NCBI RefSeq assembly: GCF_036237315.1
Contig: NZ_CP108356.1
Coordinates: 8,391,152-8,455,151, forward strand
Length of the DNA stretch: 64,000 bases
Reading direction: 5' to 3'
Origin: Streptomyces sp. NBC_01351
GTDB lineage: Bacteria; Actinomycetota; Actinomycetes; Streptomycetales; Streptomycetaceae
The position numbers were made by a program, and so were the translations under genes. Every line of letters begins with the position of its first letter. Positions within the stretch are counted from its first letter, which is position 1. Below the pieces are notes generated by a model. That model was not told where the DNA came from. It was given only the letters and a program-made list of their open reading frames with translations, and searched no databases. Shown piece after piece: positions 1 through 7,788 of the stretch.

Positions 1-461
1 GAGCGGCACAGTGCTGCCATGTCCCCGGCCCGCACACCGGGGGCGGGCCGGGCGGCGCGCGGGGCGGGTGTACGGGCGGCGGGCTTCGCCTTCGCTGTGC
101 CCGTGGTCCTGGCCTTCGCGGCGCGCTTGGGTGGGGCGGCCCGGTGCGGGGCGGTGGCCTGGTGCGGCCGGGTGGGCCTGGGATGGGTTCGGCGGGGGAT
201 GGCTGCAGTCCGGCGGCTCGGGGTGGTTGCGGGGGTGTGCCGGGCAGGCTCGGTGCGGGGCTCGGCGGAGGGTTGGGCGCCAGGCAGGGGAGAGAGGGGC
301 AGCGCCGGCTCTGTGACGCGCTGTCCGGGCCGGGCGTGGTGTTTGTGGTCGGTCGCCGCGGTGGCCGGGGAGGCCTTCGCGGCCGGGCCGGGGTGGACGG
401 TGACGCATCCGGAGGCCGCGAGCAACGCGGCGAGGAGCAGGGGCAGAGACCAGCGGCGCAT
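1..461 (-). CDS. Lipoprotein, partial (runs off left edge)
   Basis: An uninterrupted frame reads from ATG at 461 leftward past base 1, so the 3' end is outside the window. The first 20 residues form a lipoprotein signal: MRRW, a hydrophobic stretch, then LLAASGC with the lipobox cysteine at about residue 19. The rest is a long Pro/Ala/Arg/Thr-rich linker of low complexity, and the sequence becomes more ordered only near the edge (VRAGDMAALCR). It is probably an exported, membrane-anchored protein whose functional C-terminal domain lies beyond base 1. Forward frames over this stretch look like antisense shadows of it. Function unknown. Confidence 0.6.
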   Translation of the reverse strand, partial: MRRWSLPLLLAALLAASGCVTVHPGPAAKASPATAATDHKHHARPGQRVTEPALPLSPLPGAQPSAEPRTEPARHTPATTPSRRTAAIPRRTHPRPTRPHQATAPHRAAPPKRAAKARTTGTAKAKPAARTPAPRAARPAPGVRAGDMAALCR

Positions 462-607
462 GCCGCCACCGTGCCGCACCCAGGCCCCAGCCCGGCCCAG
501 ACGATCCGTTGCACCCCTCGGATGGATGACGCGACGGCCTCCCGCCGGGACCGTCTCTCGGGGGAGGGTGACCCTGGAAGGGGGCGACTGCGAGGGAGGC
601 TCCGGGG

Positions 608-912
608 ATGGTGCTCAGGCCGCCGGTGGAGCCGATGCTGGCACAGGCCGCAGAGTCGGTGTCCGGCCCGGCCGCGCTGCGTGCCGGGGTGGCCTACGAA
701 CAAAAGCTGGACGGGCATCGGGCGCTCGTCTTCACCGCGGCTGGCCCCGGTGAGTGAGCGGGTGCTGGTGCAGACCCGCCGCGGGTCCCTGGTTCAGGAC
801 CGCTGGCCGGACCTGGTCGCAGCTGCCGCGCAGCTCCCTCACGGCCTGGTCCTCGACGGCGAACTCCTTGTATGGGACCCGGAAGCCGGCCGGTTGTCGT
901 TCGAGGCGTTCC
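608..912 (+). pseudogene. ATP-dependent DNA ligase N-terminal fragment, frameshifted
   Basis: The frame from ATG 608 begins RPPVEPMLAQ and contains YEQKLDGHRA, the nucleotidyl-transfer motif I (KxDGxR) whose lysine is adenylated in LigC/LigD-type ligases. It stops at a TGA about 45 codons in. The next frame then continues the same protein: VLVQTRRGSLVQDRWPDL and LVLDGELLVWDP, the conserved motif with the DGE. The break coincides with a tandem TGAG-TGAG at about 747-755, so a 4-base duplication explains the frameshift. Homology ends near SFEA, where a piece of another gene on the opposite strand begins. The remaining adenylation domain and the OB domain are absent. Confidence 0.7.
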
Positions 913-1046
913 GCCTCCTGAGGGTCGGCCTGGTAGAGGGCGGCCAGGGCTGCGGCGCGCTCACGGAAGCGGGCGCGCAGGCAAGCCGGGGCCAGCACCT
1001 CGGCGTCCGCGCCGAGCCGGGCCAGCTGGTCGAAGGCGACGTCCTA
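913..1046 (-). pseudogene. C-terminal tail of a WYL-domain HTH regulator
   Basis: On the minus strand the residues DVAFDQLARLGADAEVLAP, then LRARFRERAAALAALYQ, match the usual C-terminus of actinobacterial YafY/WYL regulators (a GA-AEVL-P stretch, then a helix ending in AALY). Only about 45 residues remain. One end meets the ligase fragment and the other meets the IS5 copy at 1044-1047. The HTH and most of the WYL domain are missing, so this is debris. Confidence 0.5.
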
Positions 1047-1047
1047 G

Positions 1048-2119
1048 GGCCCGTGTGATGTCGTGATCAGTCGGCGGTCCTCAGCAGGTCGTCGATCCAG
1101 ATCATTGCGGCGCGGAGGTGGACGCCGGCGAGGTAGCTCTCGGGCGACTTGTCGTATCGGGTGGCGATCCCACGCCAGGCTTTCAGCTTGTTGATCAGGC
1201 GTTCGACAGTGTTCCGGTCCTTGTAGAGGTCAGCGTCGTGGCTGACAGGCCGGCCGCCTCGGACGCCCTTCTTCTTCCGGTTGGTGGCCTGGTCCCTTTT
1301 TTCCGGGATGACTGCCTTGATACCGCGTCTGCGCAGGTAGGAGCGGTTGCTGCGAGACGAGTAGGCCTTGTCCGCGGCGACCGCGCCGGGCCGGGTTCGT
1401 GGACGGCCGACAGGCAGGCGGACTCGCACTCTCTTGAGCATGGGGATGAAGTGCGGGCTGTCCCCGGCCTGCCCGGCGGTCAGGACCAGCGCGAGCGGAC
1501 GGCACCTGCGGTCCGAGGCGAGATGAATCTTGCTGGTAAGCCCGCCCCGTGACCTGCCGAGCAGGGCCTCATTCAGGCGGAGCTTGTGTCTGCGCCGGAT
1601 GCGCCGACGCTCGACCTGTCCGTTCTGTTCCTCCGGTCCGCCCCCTTTTGACGCGCTGCCTCCTGCTCCTGCGCGGCTTCTTCCAGAGCGTCCATGAGGT
1701 GCTTGCTGACTCGCATCCCGGCAGCGTCGTGGTGAGCGCGGACCGTTGTGGAATCTACGCTGACCAGCGACAAATCTGTTTGCTCCGCGCGGGCGGCCTC
1801 AGCGATCAGGCTTTCCAGCAGGGCGGAGAAAACGCCAGCGTTCCGCCATACCCGGAAACGTCCGTAGACGGTGGCCCAGGGGCCGAACTCGGTAGGCATC
1901 TCCCGCCACTGCCCACTGGACCGGAACCGCCAGATCACCCCTTCGAACTGCTCCCGCAACCGCTCGGGGTACGGGCCGTACCTACCAATCGGCAGGTACG
2001 GCTCGATGAACTTCCACTGGGCATGGGTGAGTTGCCTACGTGTCACGACCAATGTCCTACCGGGTTCCGCCCCACGAAGAAGGCGATACCCCACAACTGA
2101 CCACGACATCACACAATCC
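1048..2119. mobile_element. IS5-family insertion sequence (IS427-like)
   Basis: The ends are imperfect inverted repeats: inward from both sides they share GTGTGATGTCGTG followed by (A/G)TCAG. Each end abuts CTAG (1044-1047 and 2120-2123), consistent with a 4-bp target duplication. Length is about 1.07 kb. It encodes one DDE transposase in two overlapping frames. The right-hand CTAG supplies the TAG stop codon of the OmpA-like gene next door. Confidence 0.8.
1067..2112 (-). CDS. IS5-family transposase (orfA + orfB by -1 frameshift)
   Basis: orfA (2112 to 1573) carries the N-terminal domain (RRQLTHAQWKFIEPYLP, GQWREMP, FGPWATVYGRF) and the first catalytic Asp in VSVDSTTVRAH. orfB ends at 1067 and carries DKAYSSRSNRSYLRRRGI with the second Asp and NTVERLINKLKAWRGIATRY with the catalytic Glu. 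orfB lies in the -1 frame relative to orfA. The slippery run AAAAGGGGG near 1647-1655 is the probable programmed frameshift site, as is usual in this IS group. Both halves look undamaged, so the element may be active. Exact start is uncertain; a methionine nearer the QLTHAQW motif is possible. Confidence 0.8.
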
Positions 2120-2761
2120 CTAGTCCTCCGTCCCCCGCCCGAACGAGATCTCCACCCGTCGGTTCTTCTTCCGGCCCTCCTCGGTGGAGTTGTCCGCTAT
2201 GGGGTCGTCCTCGCTCTTGCCGACCACCTCGTAGGCGATCCCGGATGCACCCAACTTCGCGGCGAGCGCCTTGTGTACGGCCTCGGCACGCTCCGTGGAG
2301 AGGGTCTTGCCGTGGGCGTACGTCCCCAGGTTGTCGGTGAAGCCGTGGACCGTGACCTTCTGCGGGCCGTTCTCCCTGATCTCCTCGGCGACCTCGGCGA
2401 TCCGGGCGTCGGCATGGCCGCTCAGCTCCGCGCTGTCCTTGGCGAAGAGGACCTCGGACTGGAGGGTCAGCTTGATGTCTTCGTTCGATTCCTCGCGCCC
2501 CGAGTCGCCGGACAGGTCTCCGGAGACCGAGAGGATGTCGACCACCACCGGAGGGGCCAGCTCCGCACCCTTCTTCAGTTCCAGGACCTTGGCGTGCGGA
2601 TCGACCGGGACGGGCGGCGGCTTGGGTGAGGCGCTGGGCGAGGGGTCGGCGCGGGCCACAGGGGCGTCGTGCAGACTGAGGAAAGTCGTCAGGCATACGG
2701 CGGTGAGTGCGCAGGCCGCGAGTCGGGCGGCAGCGGTGCGTGCCGTCGTCGCCGGCCTCAC
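2120..2761 (-). CDS. OmpA/MotB-domain exported protein
   Basis: A 213-residue protein starting at GTG 2761, overlapping the TGA of the upstream lipoprotein gene by four bases (GTGA). Residues 1-40 are a signal peptide (AACALTAVCLTTFLSL then ARA), followed by a Pro-rich segment. The C-terminal 120 residues are an OmpA-like peptidoglycan-binding domain: LQSEVLFAKDSAEL, VTVHGFTDNLG, LSTERAEAVHKAL and GRKKNRRVEI, which holds the conserved N-x-x-R-R-V-E/D-I. Such domains bind peptidoglycan non-covalently at the cell surface. The TAG stop is the CTAG at the border of the adjacent IS5, so the insertion fell on the stop codon without altering the protein. Confidence 0.85.
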   Translation of the reverse strand: MRPATTARTAAARLAACALTAVCLTTFLSLHDAPVARADPSPSASPKPPPVPVDPHAKVLELKKGAELAPPVVVDILSVSGDLSGDSGREESNEDIKLTLQSEVLFAKDSAELSGHADARIAEVAEEIRENGPQKVTVHGFTDNLGTYAHGKTLSTERAEAVHKALAAKLGASGIAYEVVGKSEDDPIADNSTEEGRKKNRRVEISFGRGTED

Positions 2762-3357
2762 TGGGCGACCGTGATCTTGACGGGGGCGGTGCCGAAGGTC
2801 GGCATGGCGAAGTCGACCTCCGTGGTGCCCTCCGGCGGCGCCGGGAACTGGACGAAGACCGGGGCCGTGTCGCCGGGCTGGAAGACCGTGTGGAACTGGT
2901 TGCACAGGCAGTTGCCCTGGGTGTCCCGCAGCGGATAGTAACGCTTCTTGCCCTTGAGGTCCGCCAGGGTGGCACCCGACGAGGAGTAGCCGTTTTTCAG
3001 CGACAGATCGTTGCCGCCGGTCCACTGGCCGGTGTTCAGTGCCACCTTGCCGTCGTTGCGCATCTCGCCGCGGACGGTCACCACACCGCCCTCGTACCGC
3101 TGCACGGAGTCGATGGTGAGCACCGCGCCGTTCGCGCCCTTCATCTCCAGACCCTTGCCCTTGGGGTCCGCGGCGGCCGGCTTTTCGGCGGCCGGCTTCT
3201 TGCCGTCCGGCGCACCGCCCGAGTCGCCAACCCCGCACCCGCTCAGCGAAAGCGTTACGACCGCAACGAGGCCGACGGCGGCCACCTTCGCCCCGACTTG
3301 CGCCATTCCATGCCAACTTCGGTGCCCAAGACCGGTCCGACCCTGTACCTCATGCAT
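2758..3357 (-). CDS. Secreted lipoprotein, coupled to OmpA-like gene
   Basis: A 199-residue protein. The start at ATG 3357 follows a purine-rich RBS (GGGGGAA about 8 bases upstream). A hydrophobic stretch (KVAAVGLVAVVTLSLSGC) ends in a lipobox, giving a lipid-anchored cysteine at about residue 36, then a charged Lys/Pro/Ala linker. The mature domain (AVLTIDSVQRYEGGVVTVRG, CLCNQFHTVFQPGDTAPVFV) has the look of an immunoglobulin-like beta domain with two nearby cysteines. Its stop overlaps the OmpA-like start, so the pair is translationally coupled and probably acts together at the cell wall. No enzymatic motif is visible. Confidence 0.8.
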   Translation of the reverse strand: MHEVQGRTGLGHRSWHGMAQVGAKVAAVGLVAVVTLSLSGCGVGDSGGAPDGKKPAAEKPAAADPKGKGLEMKGANGAVLTIDSVQRYEGGVVTVRGEMRNDGKVALNTGQWTGGNDLSLKNGYSSSGATLADLKGKKRYYPLRDTQGNCLCNQFHTVFQPGDTAPVFVQFPAPPEGTTEVDFAMPTFGTAPVKITVAQ

Positions 3358-3674
3358 CACGCTTCCCCCTCGCTCCCCGTCCACTGCAACGCGTTGCACA
3401 GTAGCGCATGCGAACCCTGTGCCCCGGTGACATGCATCGCACACATGCACCTCCGCAGAAGCCCAGGAGAAGCCTTCTCACCCTGGGTCTACGGCAGTTG
3501 ACTCGGTGTCCAACAGCCGTGAGCGTTGCCCATGAGTCGAGCTCGGCAACTGGGCAGAGGGGAAAGCCGGTCATGCTCGTACAGTGTGCGCGCCTGCACT
3601 GCGTCCCTTCCGCGCTCGTAGGGACCTCGTCAGGGTCCGTGCGAGGCGGCGTCAGTGCGGGGCAACAGCGGCCC

Positions 3675-3834
3675 CGAATTCGGTACTCGTCTTGAGCTTG
3701 TGGCAGCCCCGGCACAGCACTTGAACATTGCCGTCTGTGTCCGTCCCGCCGACGGCGAGGGGCTTCACGCGGTCCACACCACAGCGGACGCGGGGAAGTC
3801 GTCCTTGCACCAGTCACACCACGCGTGACCGCGC
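3675..3834 (-). pseudogene. HNH endonuclease fragment
   Basis: Minus-strand residues WCDWCKDDFP, then in a shifted frame VDRVKPLAVGGTDTDGNVQV and LCRGCHKLKT, are the zinc-knuckle and core of an HNH nuclease (C-x2-C, D-R/H-V-P-L, G-G-T-D-x3-N, L-C-x2-C-H). The two parts are in different frames around 3783-3790, and no start codon or further domain is attached. This is a frameshifted remnant. The rest of 3358-4135 holds no gene I can support; its long open frames are low-complexity shadows. Confidence 0.55.
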
Positions 3835-4135
3835 TCCTGTATCCGCCCACGGAATCGAGAAGGGAGACCAGGGCGCGAACCGAAAGGGGAAAGGCGCACG
3901 AGCGGCGGAGCACGCCGAGACCCTGGGCCAGGTCTGGCCGGTGGCGACGGTGCCGTGGTGCGGAGTCGCCGACGCGACCTTCACGCCGTCGTCCCGCTGA
4001 GCCCGGGCTGGGGATCAGCGGGACGAGTGGCCGGATCCGGCGCCTGCGCAGGAGCGCCCCCTCCTCCCGGCAGCACCGCGCGCTAGAGAATGCGATGTAC
4101 GCGCGGTAGGGACTCAAGAGGGCGGGAATGTATTG

Positions 4136-5305
4136 ATGTTGAACGAAATGATGTTCCGAAGTGTCGATGTGGATGCTGAGAGCCGGTTCGACTACTGGCA
4201 GGAGCGCATGGGCCGGACCCGCGCGCCCATGCGCCTCAGCAGCGACCATGCCGATGACTACCGGGCCACGCAGCGTGTGCTGGACCTCGGCGCCGTGTCC
4301 GTGTGGCCGGCTACGTTCCAGCCGCTTGTCTTTCGGCGGACGCCCAAGCTGATCCGCCAGTCTGATCCGGAGGTGTACCACCTCTCGCTGCTGCTGCGCG
4401 GGAGCGGTTCTGTCACCTGGGGCAAGAACCGAGAAGTCCACTACAGTCCGCACGATCTGTACTGGAACGACTCTTCCCGGCCGTGGGAGATCCACGCCAG
4501 CGGCGAGGTGATCACAACAGTGGGTCTTGAGATCCCCAAGGCGCTCCTACCGCTGCCCCGCGGCGGTGCAAGCAGGCTGATCGGATGCCGGGTGGAAGGA
4601 CGAGAAGGGATCGGCGGCCTGCTCGCGCACTTCCTCACCGAGTTATCCAAAGACACCAGTGCCTACCAGCCCTGCGATGGACCCCGCCTGGGAACAGTCC
4701 TGACCGATCTGGTGGCCGCACTCTTCGCCCACATCCTCAGCGCGGACGGATCCCTGCCGCCCGAGACTCACCGGCGGGCCCTTGCCCTGCGCATCCAGGC
4801 ATTCATCCGCCAACACCTGCACGACCCGCAACTGACTCCAGCCGGCATCGCCGTCGCACACCACATCTCCACCAGTTACCTTCACCAAATCTTCCAGGCC
4901 GAAGGCGCCACCGTCGCCGCCCAGATACGCCACCAACGTTTAGAGGCCGCCCGCCGAGACCTCGCAGACCCTGCCCTGCGCACCACGCCCATCCACGCCA
5001 TCGCCGCACGATGGGGGTTTCCCCGCGCCGCCGACTTCAGCCGTGCCCATCGCAACGCCTACGGCACCACACCCAAGGACCACCGCCACCAAGCCTCCAA
5101 GCCCACGCATCCAAGTGGACTCAGTGCTAAGGAAGTTGTGGACCCAGTGCTCACGACCTTCCCGCCGCACCAGGGCAGACTGCTGAGGTCTTCTCCTCCC
5201 GGCCGAAGAACCAGGCCGAGGGAAACGGGGATTCCACATTCGAACAAACATAAGTTTCCATGCCAGGTGGGGCGCACCCCACCTCAACGAAGGGGCTCAG
5301 CATGA
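4136..5305 (+). CDS. AraC-family transcriptional regulator
   Basis: About 389 residues. The N-terminal 200 residues resemble the AraC_binding_2 sensor domain (VSVWPATFQPLVFRRTPKLI, YHLSLLLRGSGSV, HDLYWNDSSRPWEI). Two HTH motifs follow at about 215-325: LTPAGIAVAHHISTSYLHQI and TPIHAIAARWGFPRAADFSR, ending TTPKDH. ATG 4136 is preferred because GAGGGCGGG lies about 9 bases upstream; a TTG at 4133 is possible. The last 70 residues after the HTH are unlike the family and poor in GC third positions, so an earlier true end or a late frameshift is possible. Its stop overlaps the start of a relic peptide (ATGA at 5302), and the I36-like secreted gene follows, its likely target. Confidence 0.8.
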   Translation: MLNEMMFRSVDVDAESRFDYWQERMGRTRAPMRLSSDHADDYRATQRVLDLGAVSVWPATFQPLVFRRTPKLIRQSDPEVYHLSLLLRGSGSVTWGKNREVHYSPHDLYWNDSSRPWEIHASGEVITTVGLEIPKALLPLPRGGASRLIGCRVEGREGIGGLLAHFLTELSKDTSAYQPCDGPRLGTVLTDLVAALFAHILSADGSLPPETHRRALALRIQAFIRQHLHDPQLTPAGIAVAHHISTSYLHQIFQAEGATVAAQIRHQRLEAARRDLADPALRTTPIHAIAARWGFPRAADFSRAHRNAYGTTPKDHRHQASKPTHPSGLSAKEVVDPVLTTFPPHQGRLLRSSPPGRRTRPRETGIPHSNKHKFPCQVGRTPPQRRGSA

Positions 5306-5428
5306 CGTGGATCCGTAAGGCCGCTCTCGCGGTGAGCTTCCGCAGACGCCAGCGCTAGCCGCAACATCGTGCGCGGTTACTTCGGCGCTCCGCATGCCCG
5401 TTACATCCTCAACAAGAAGAACTTCTGA
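5302..5428 (+). pseudogene. Relic of a small secreted peptide gene
   Basis: ATG 5302 has an AAGGGG ribosome site and begins MTWIRKAALAVS, a typical signal-peptide start, but meets TAG after 18 codons. A shifted frame just before that stop gives DASASRNIVRGYFGAPHARY, continues ILNKKNF and ends at 5428. The simplest reading is a tiny secreted protein that has lost its middle through an internal deletion or frameshift. It sits between an AraC regulator and an I36-like gene. The product is not recognised. Confidence 0.35.
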
Positions 5429-5523
5429 TCAACACGTGAGTACATCAACACCCAAATACTCGTCAAGTCGCGGATATGGAAAGCGACGTGACGGATACCT
5501 CCCGAGTGGAAGAAGTGATCATC

Positions 5524-5868
5524 ATGTGGCGAAAGACAGCAACCGCTATCGCTACGCTGGCGTTGACAGCGGTCGGCGTCGCGCTCGCTCCCGCAGCATC
5601 TGCCGCCGAGCCGTGCGATGCCGGTAAACTGTGCCTGTACAGCAGCACCGGCTTCAGGGGCATGCAGTTCGAAACTGGCAGCCGTGGCACGTGCTGGTAT
5701 CTCGCAGATTACGGACTCAGGAACCGCGTCTACTCCTACGACAACAACATGTCTGTCTACGCCCGCTTTTACGATGAGAACTGGAACAACGTCTGGAACA
5801 TCCGTAACGGTGGCAGCAGTTCCGACAGTTCATCCCTCTCCGGCGAGGTATGGGTGTGTACCGACTGA
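5524..5868 (+). CDS. Small secreted protein, peptidase inhibitor I36-like
   Basis: 114 residues. Residues 1-27 (MWRKTATAIATLAL...APAASA) are a Sec signal peptide. The mature part begins EPCDAGKLCLYSSTGFRG and contains GTCWYLADYGLRNRVYSYDN, the beta/gamma-crystallin-like pattern of the Streptomyces metalloproteinase inhibitor (SMPI, family I36), with four cysteines likely in disulfides. Extracellular protease inhibition is inferred from family resemblance only. An in-frame upstream ATG (5476) would put extra residues before the signal peptide and is rejected. It lies downstream of an AraC-type regulator and is followed by a strong hairpin terminator. Confidence 0.75.
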   Translation: MWRKTATAIATLALTAVGVALAPAASAAEPCDAGKLCLYSSTGFRGMQFETGSRGTCWYLADYGLRNRVYSYDNNMSVYARFYDENWNNVWNIRNGGSSSDSSSLSGEVWVCTD

Positions 5869-5888
5869 GGTTTCGACCAGATCCGTAA

Positions 5889-5924
5889 ACGGAGGGGCGA
5901 CTCCGCTCGGAGTCGCCCCTCCGT
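5889..5924 (+). terminator. Intrinsic terminator after I36-like gene
   Basis: A perfect 16-bp stem (ACGGAGGGGCGACTCC paired with its complement) with a GCTC loop begins 20 bases after the stop of the secreted protein gene. No long T-run follows, as is common in Streptomyces. Confidence 0.75.
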
Positions 5925-5986
5925 AACTCCCACGAGGGGAGTCACGGACAGCGATCCCGGCTTAGGGGCCGTTTTCGTCCGATGTT

Positions 5987-6642
5987 TCATCCCGGAATGG
6001 TGTGTTTGGCGGCCTTCTTCGGTTCGCGCCAGGAGATGGTGCTCTCGCCGGTGAGGCGGCGGGCCATAAGGTCGGTCATGGCGATGTGGATCACGGCTTC
6101 GGAGCGGGCGGGAAGGGCTTCGTAGTCGCGGGCCAGGCGCCGGTGGAGCATGAGCCAGCCGTAGGTCCGCTCAACCGCCCACCGCTTGGGAATCGGGGTG
6201 AAGCCCCTGGTCCCGGGGATGCGGGCGGTGATCTCCATATCGATGCCAAGGGCAGCCGCGTGCTCGACGAGGTGCTGGCGGTAGCCGCCGTCGACCCACA
6301 CTTTGTGGATCCCGGGGTGGTCGGCGGCGACCTGGTCCAGGAGCCGGGTGCCGGCGATAGAGTCCTGCACGCTCGCCGCGGTAACCAGCACCGCGAGCAA
6401 GAGGCCGAGCGTGTCGGTGACAATGCTCCGCTTTCTGCCGACGATCTTCTTCCCCGCGTCGATGCCCTGGCTGGAGGCGTGGACGCTGGTGGAGGTCTTG
6501 ACGCTCTGGGCGTCGATCACACAGGCCGATGGCTCGGCGTCCCGGCCTTCCTTCTCCCGCAGGAGTTGCCTGAGCAGGCCGTTGAGCTGAGCGAACACGC
6601 CCTCGTCTGCCCATTTGGCGAAGTAGCCGTAAACCGTGTTCC
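5987..6642 (-). pseudogene. IS5-family transposase, N-terminus missing (left flank of Tn554-like element)
   Basis: Minus-strand frame from NTVYGYFAKWADEGVFAQLN to SWREPKKAAKH. It retains SACVIDAQSVKTS (first Asp), VWVDGGYRQHL (second Asp) and AVERTYGWLMLHRRLARDYE (Glu), but the first third of the protein is missing: homology stops exactly where the TATTAG core of the neighbouring element begins. The IS outer end lies near 5962-5995, where sequence ending TGTTTCATCC resembles the end of the IS half at 11340-11375. It is roughly 70 percent identical by eye to the right-hand half, so the two come from different IS copies. Confidence 0.75.
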
Positions 6643-6663
6643 TATTAGTTACGTGGAATCACG

Positions 6664-6694
6664 CGCCGCAGGATGCAGCTCGTATCCTGCGGCG
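6664..6694. repeat. 11-bp perfect inverted repeat at the element's left end
   Basis: CGCCGCAGGAT and its complement are separated by 9 bases, between the left terminus of the Tn554-like element and its first recombinase gene. It could be a recombinase arm site, an operator or a leader hairpin limiting read-through transcription. No matching hairpin was seen at the right end. Confidence 0.5.
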
Positions 6695-6717
6695 TCCCCA
6701 CGTTCTGAGGAGACCCG

Positions 6718-7788
6718 TTGGGCAGCGCAGTGGTCCTGGAGGAGAAGTGGCCGGTTCTGAGCCGGCATGAGCGGGCGGCCGAGTGGCTGCGAGTGTGGAC
6801 AGATCTCGGACGGGCTCCCCGGACGATCGACGCGTACGCGCGGGGACTCGCCGAGTACCTGCTGGTCTGCGAGCGGGACGGAATCGACCCGGTCGCCGCG
6901 AAGCGTCTGCACGTGGCGGCCTTCGTGAAGGAGCTGAGCTCGCGGCCGAGCCGACGAGGAGGCAACGTCGTCGCTCTGGACTCCGGGGCCGGTCTGGCGA
7001 ATGCGACGCTGCAGCAGCGGCTGGTGCCGGTTCGGCTGTTCTACGACTACCTCATCGAGGAAGGCCTGCGGGAATCGAACCCGGTCGGCCGCGGTCGCTA
7101 CACGCCCAGCAGGAACTTCGGCGGCCACCAGCGCGGGCTGGTGCCCCGGCTTACGAAGCTGCCTTGGATTCCGGGCGAACAGCAGTGGCTCGACCTGCTG
7201 GCCGTCGCGCGTGAAGAGCCCGTACGCAACCGGGTCATGCTCGCTCTCGCCTATGACGCGGCCCTGCGGCGCGAGGAACTGTGCTCGCTGCGGACCGACG
7301 ACCTTGACCCAGCTCACCGGACCCTCCGGATTCGGGCCGAGACGACGAAGACCCGGCGCGAACGGGTCGTCCCCTACTCGGCGGCGACCGGCGTCCTGCT
7401 ATCCGACTACCTCACGCATCGGGCCACAATCAGCCGGGCCCGCGGGCCGCTGTTCTTGTCCGAGTCACGCCGCAACTACGGCCAGCCGCTGACCCTGTGG
7501 ACGTGGTCGAAGGTGATCCGGCGCGTCGCGCTCGCCGCCGACCTGCCGCGGTTCTCGACCCACACCACACGGCATCTGTGCTTGACCGACCTGGCCAGAA
7601 TGGGCTGGGAACTGCACGCCATCGCCTCCTTCGCCGGTCATCGCAGCACCGAATCAACGCTGACCTACATCCATCTCTCGGGCCGCGACCTGGCGGAGAA
7701 ACTGAACCGGGGCATGCAGCAGATCCATTCCTGGCGCGTGGACATGCTGACCCGAGGCGCCCATCCCTCGAAGGTGGTCGCCGAGTGA
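6718..7788 (+). CDS. Tyrosine recombinase, TnpA-like
   Basis: A 356-residue site-specific recombinase. The N-terminal core-binding (SAM-like) domain (about 10-110) is followed by the catalytic domain. The catalytic set is visible: Arg in DAALRREELCSLR (about 183), H-x-x-R in THTTRHLCLTDLARMG (about 281), GHRST (about 306) and the nucleophile Tyr in LTYIHLSGRDL (about 315). TTG 6718 is chosen because GAGGAG lies 5 bases upstream; GTG 6730 is an alternative. The stop overlaps the start of the larger recombinase (GTGA), so the two are made together, as in Tn554-type pairs that act in a joint complex. Confidence 0.85.
   Translation: MGSAVVLEEKWPVLSRHERAAEWLRVWTDLGRAPRTIDAYARGLAEYLLVCERDGIDPVAAKRLHVAAFVKELSSRPSRRGGNVVALDSGAGLANATLQQRLVPVRLFYDYLIEEGLRESNPVGRGRYTPSRNFGGHQRGLVPRLTKLPWIPGEQQWLDLLAVAREEPVRNRVMLALAYDAALRREELCSLRTDDLDPAHRTLRIRAETTKTRRERVVPYSAATGVLLSDYLTHRATISRARGPLFLSESRRNYGQPLTLWTWSKVIRRVALAADLPRFSTHTTRHLCLTDLARMGWELHAIASFAGHRSTESTLTYIHLSGRDLAEKLNRGMQQIHSWRVDMLTRGAHPSKVVAE

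Noticed and set aside
19..753. Forward open frames at the left edge
   Set aside because: Repetitive Gly/Arg/Ala translation; the opposite strand gives a lipoprotein signal and consistent coding, and the ligase fragment explains the right part.
3350..4495. Long minus-strand open frame
   Set aside because: Low-complexity Arg/Pro-rich translation without family features. It crosses the lipoprotein start, the HNH remnant and the antisense of a clear AraC gene.
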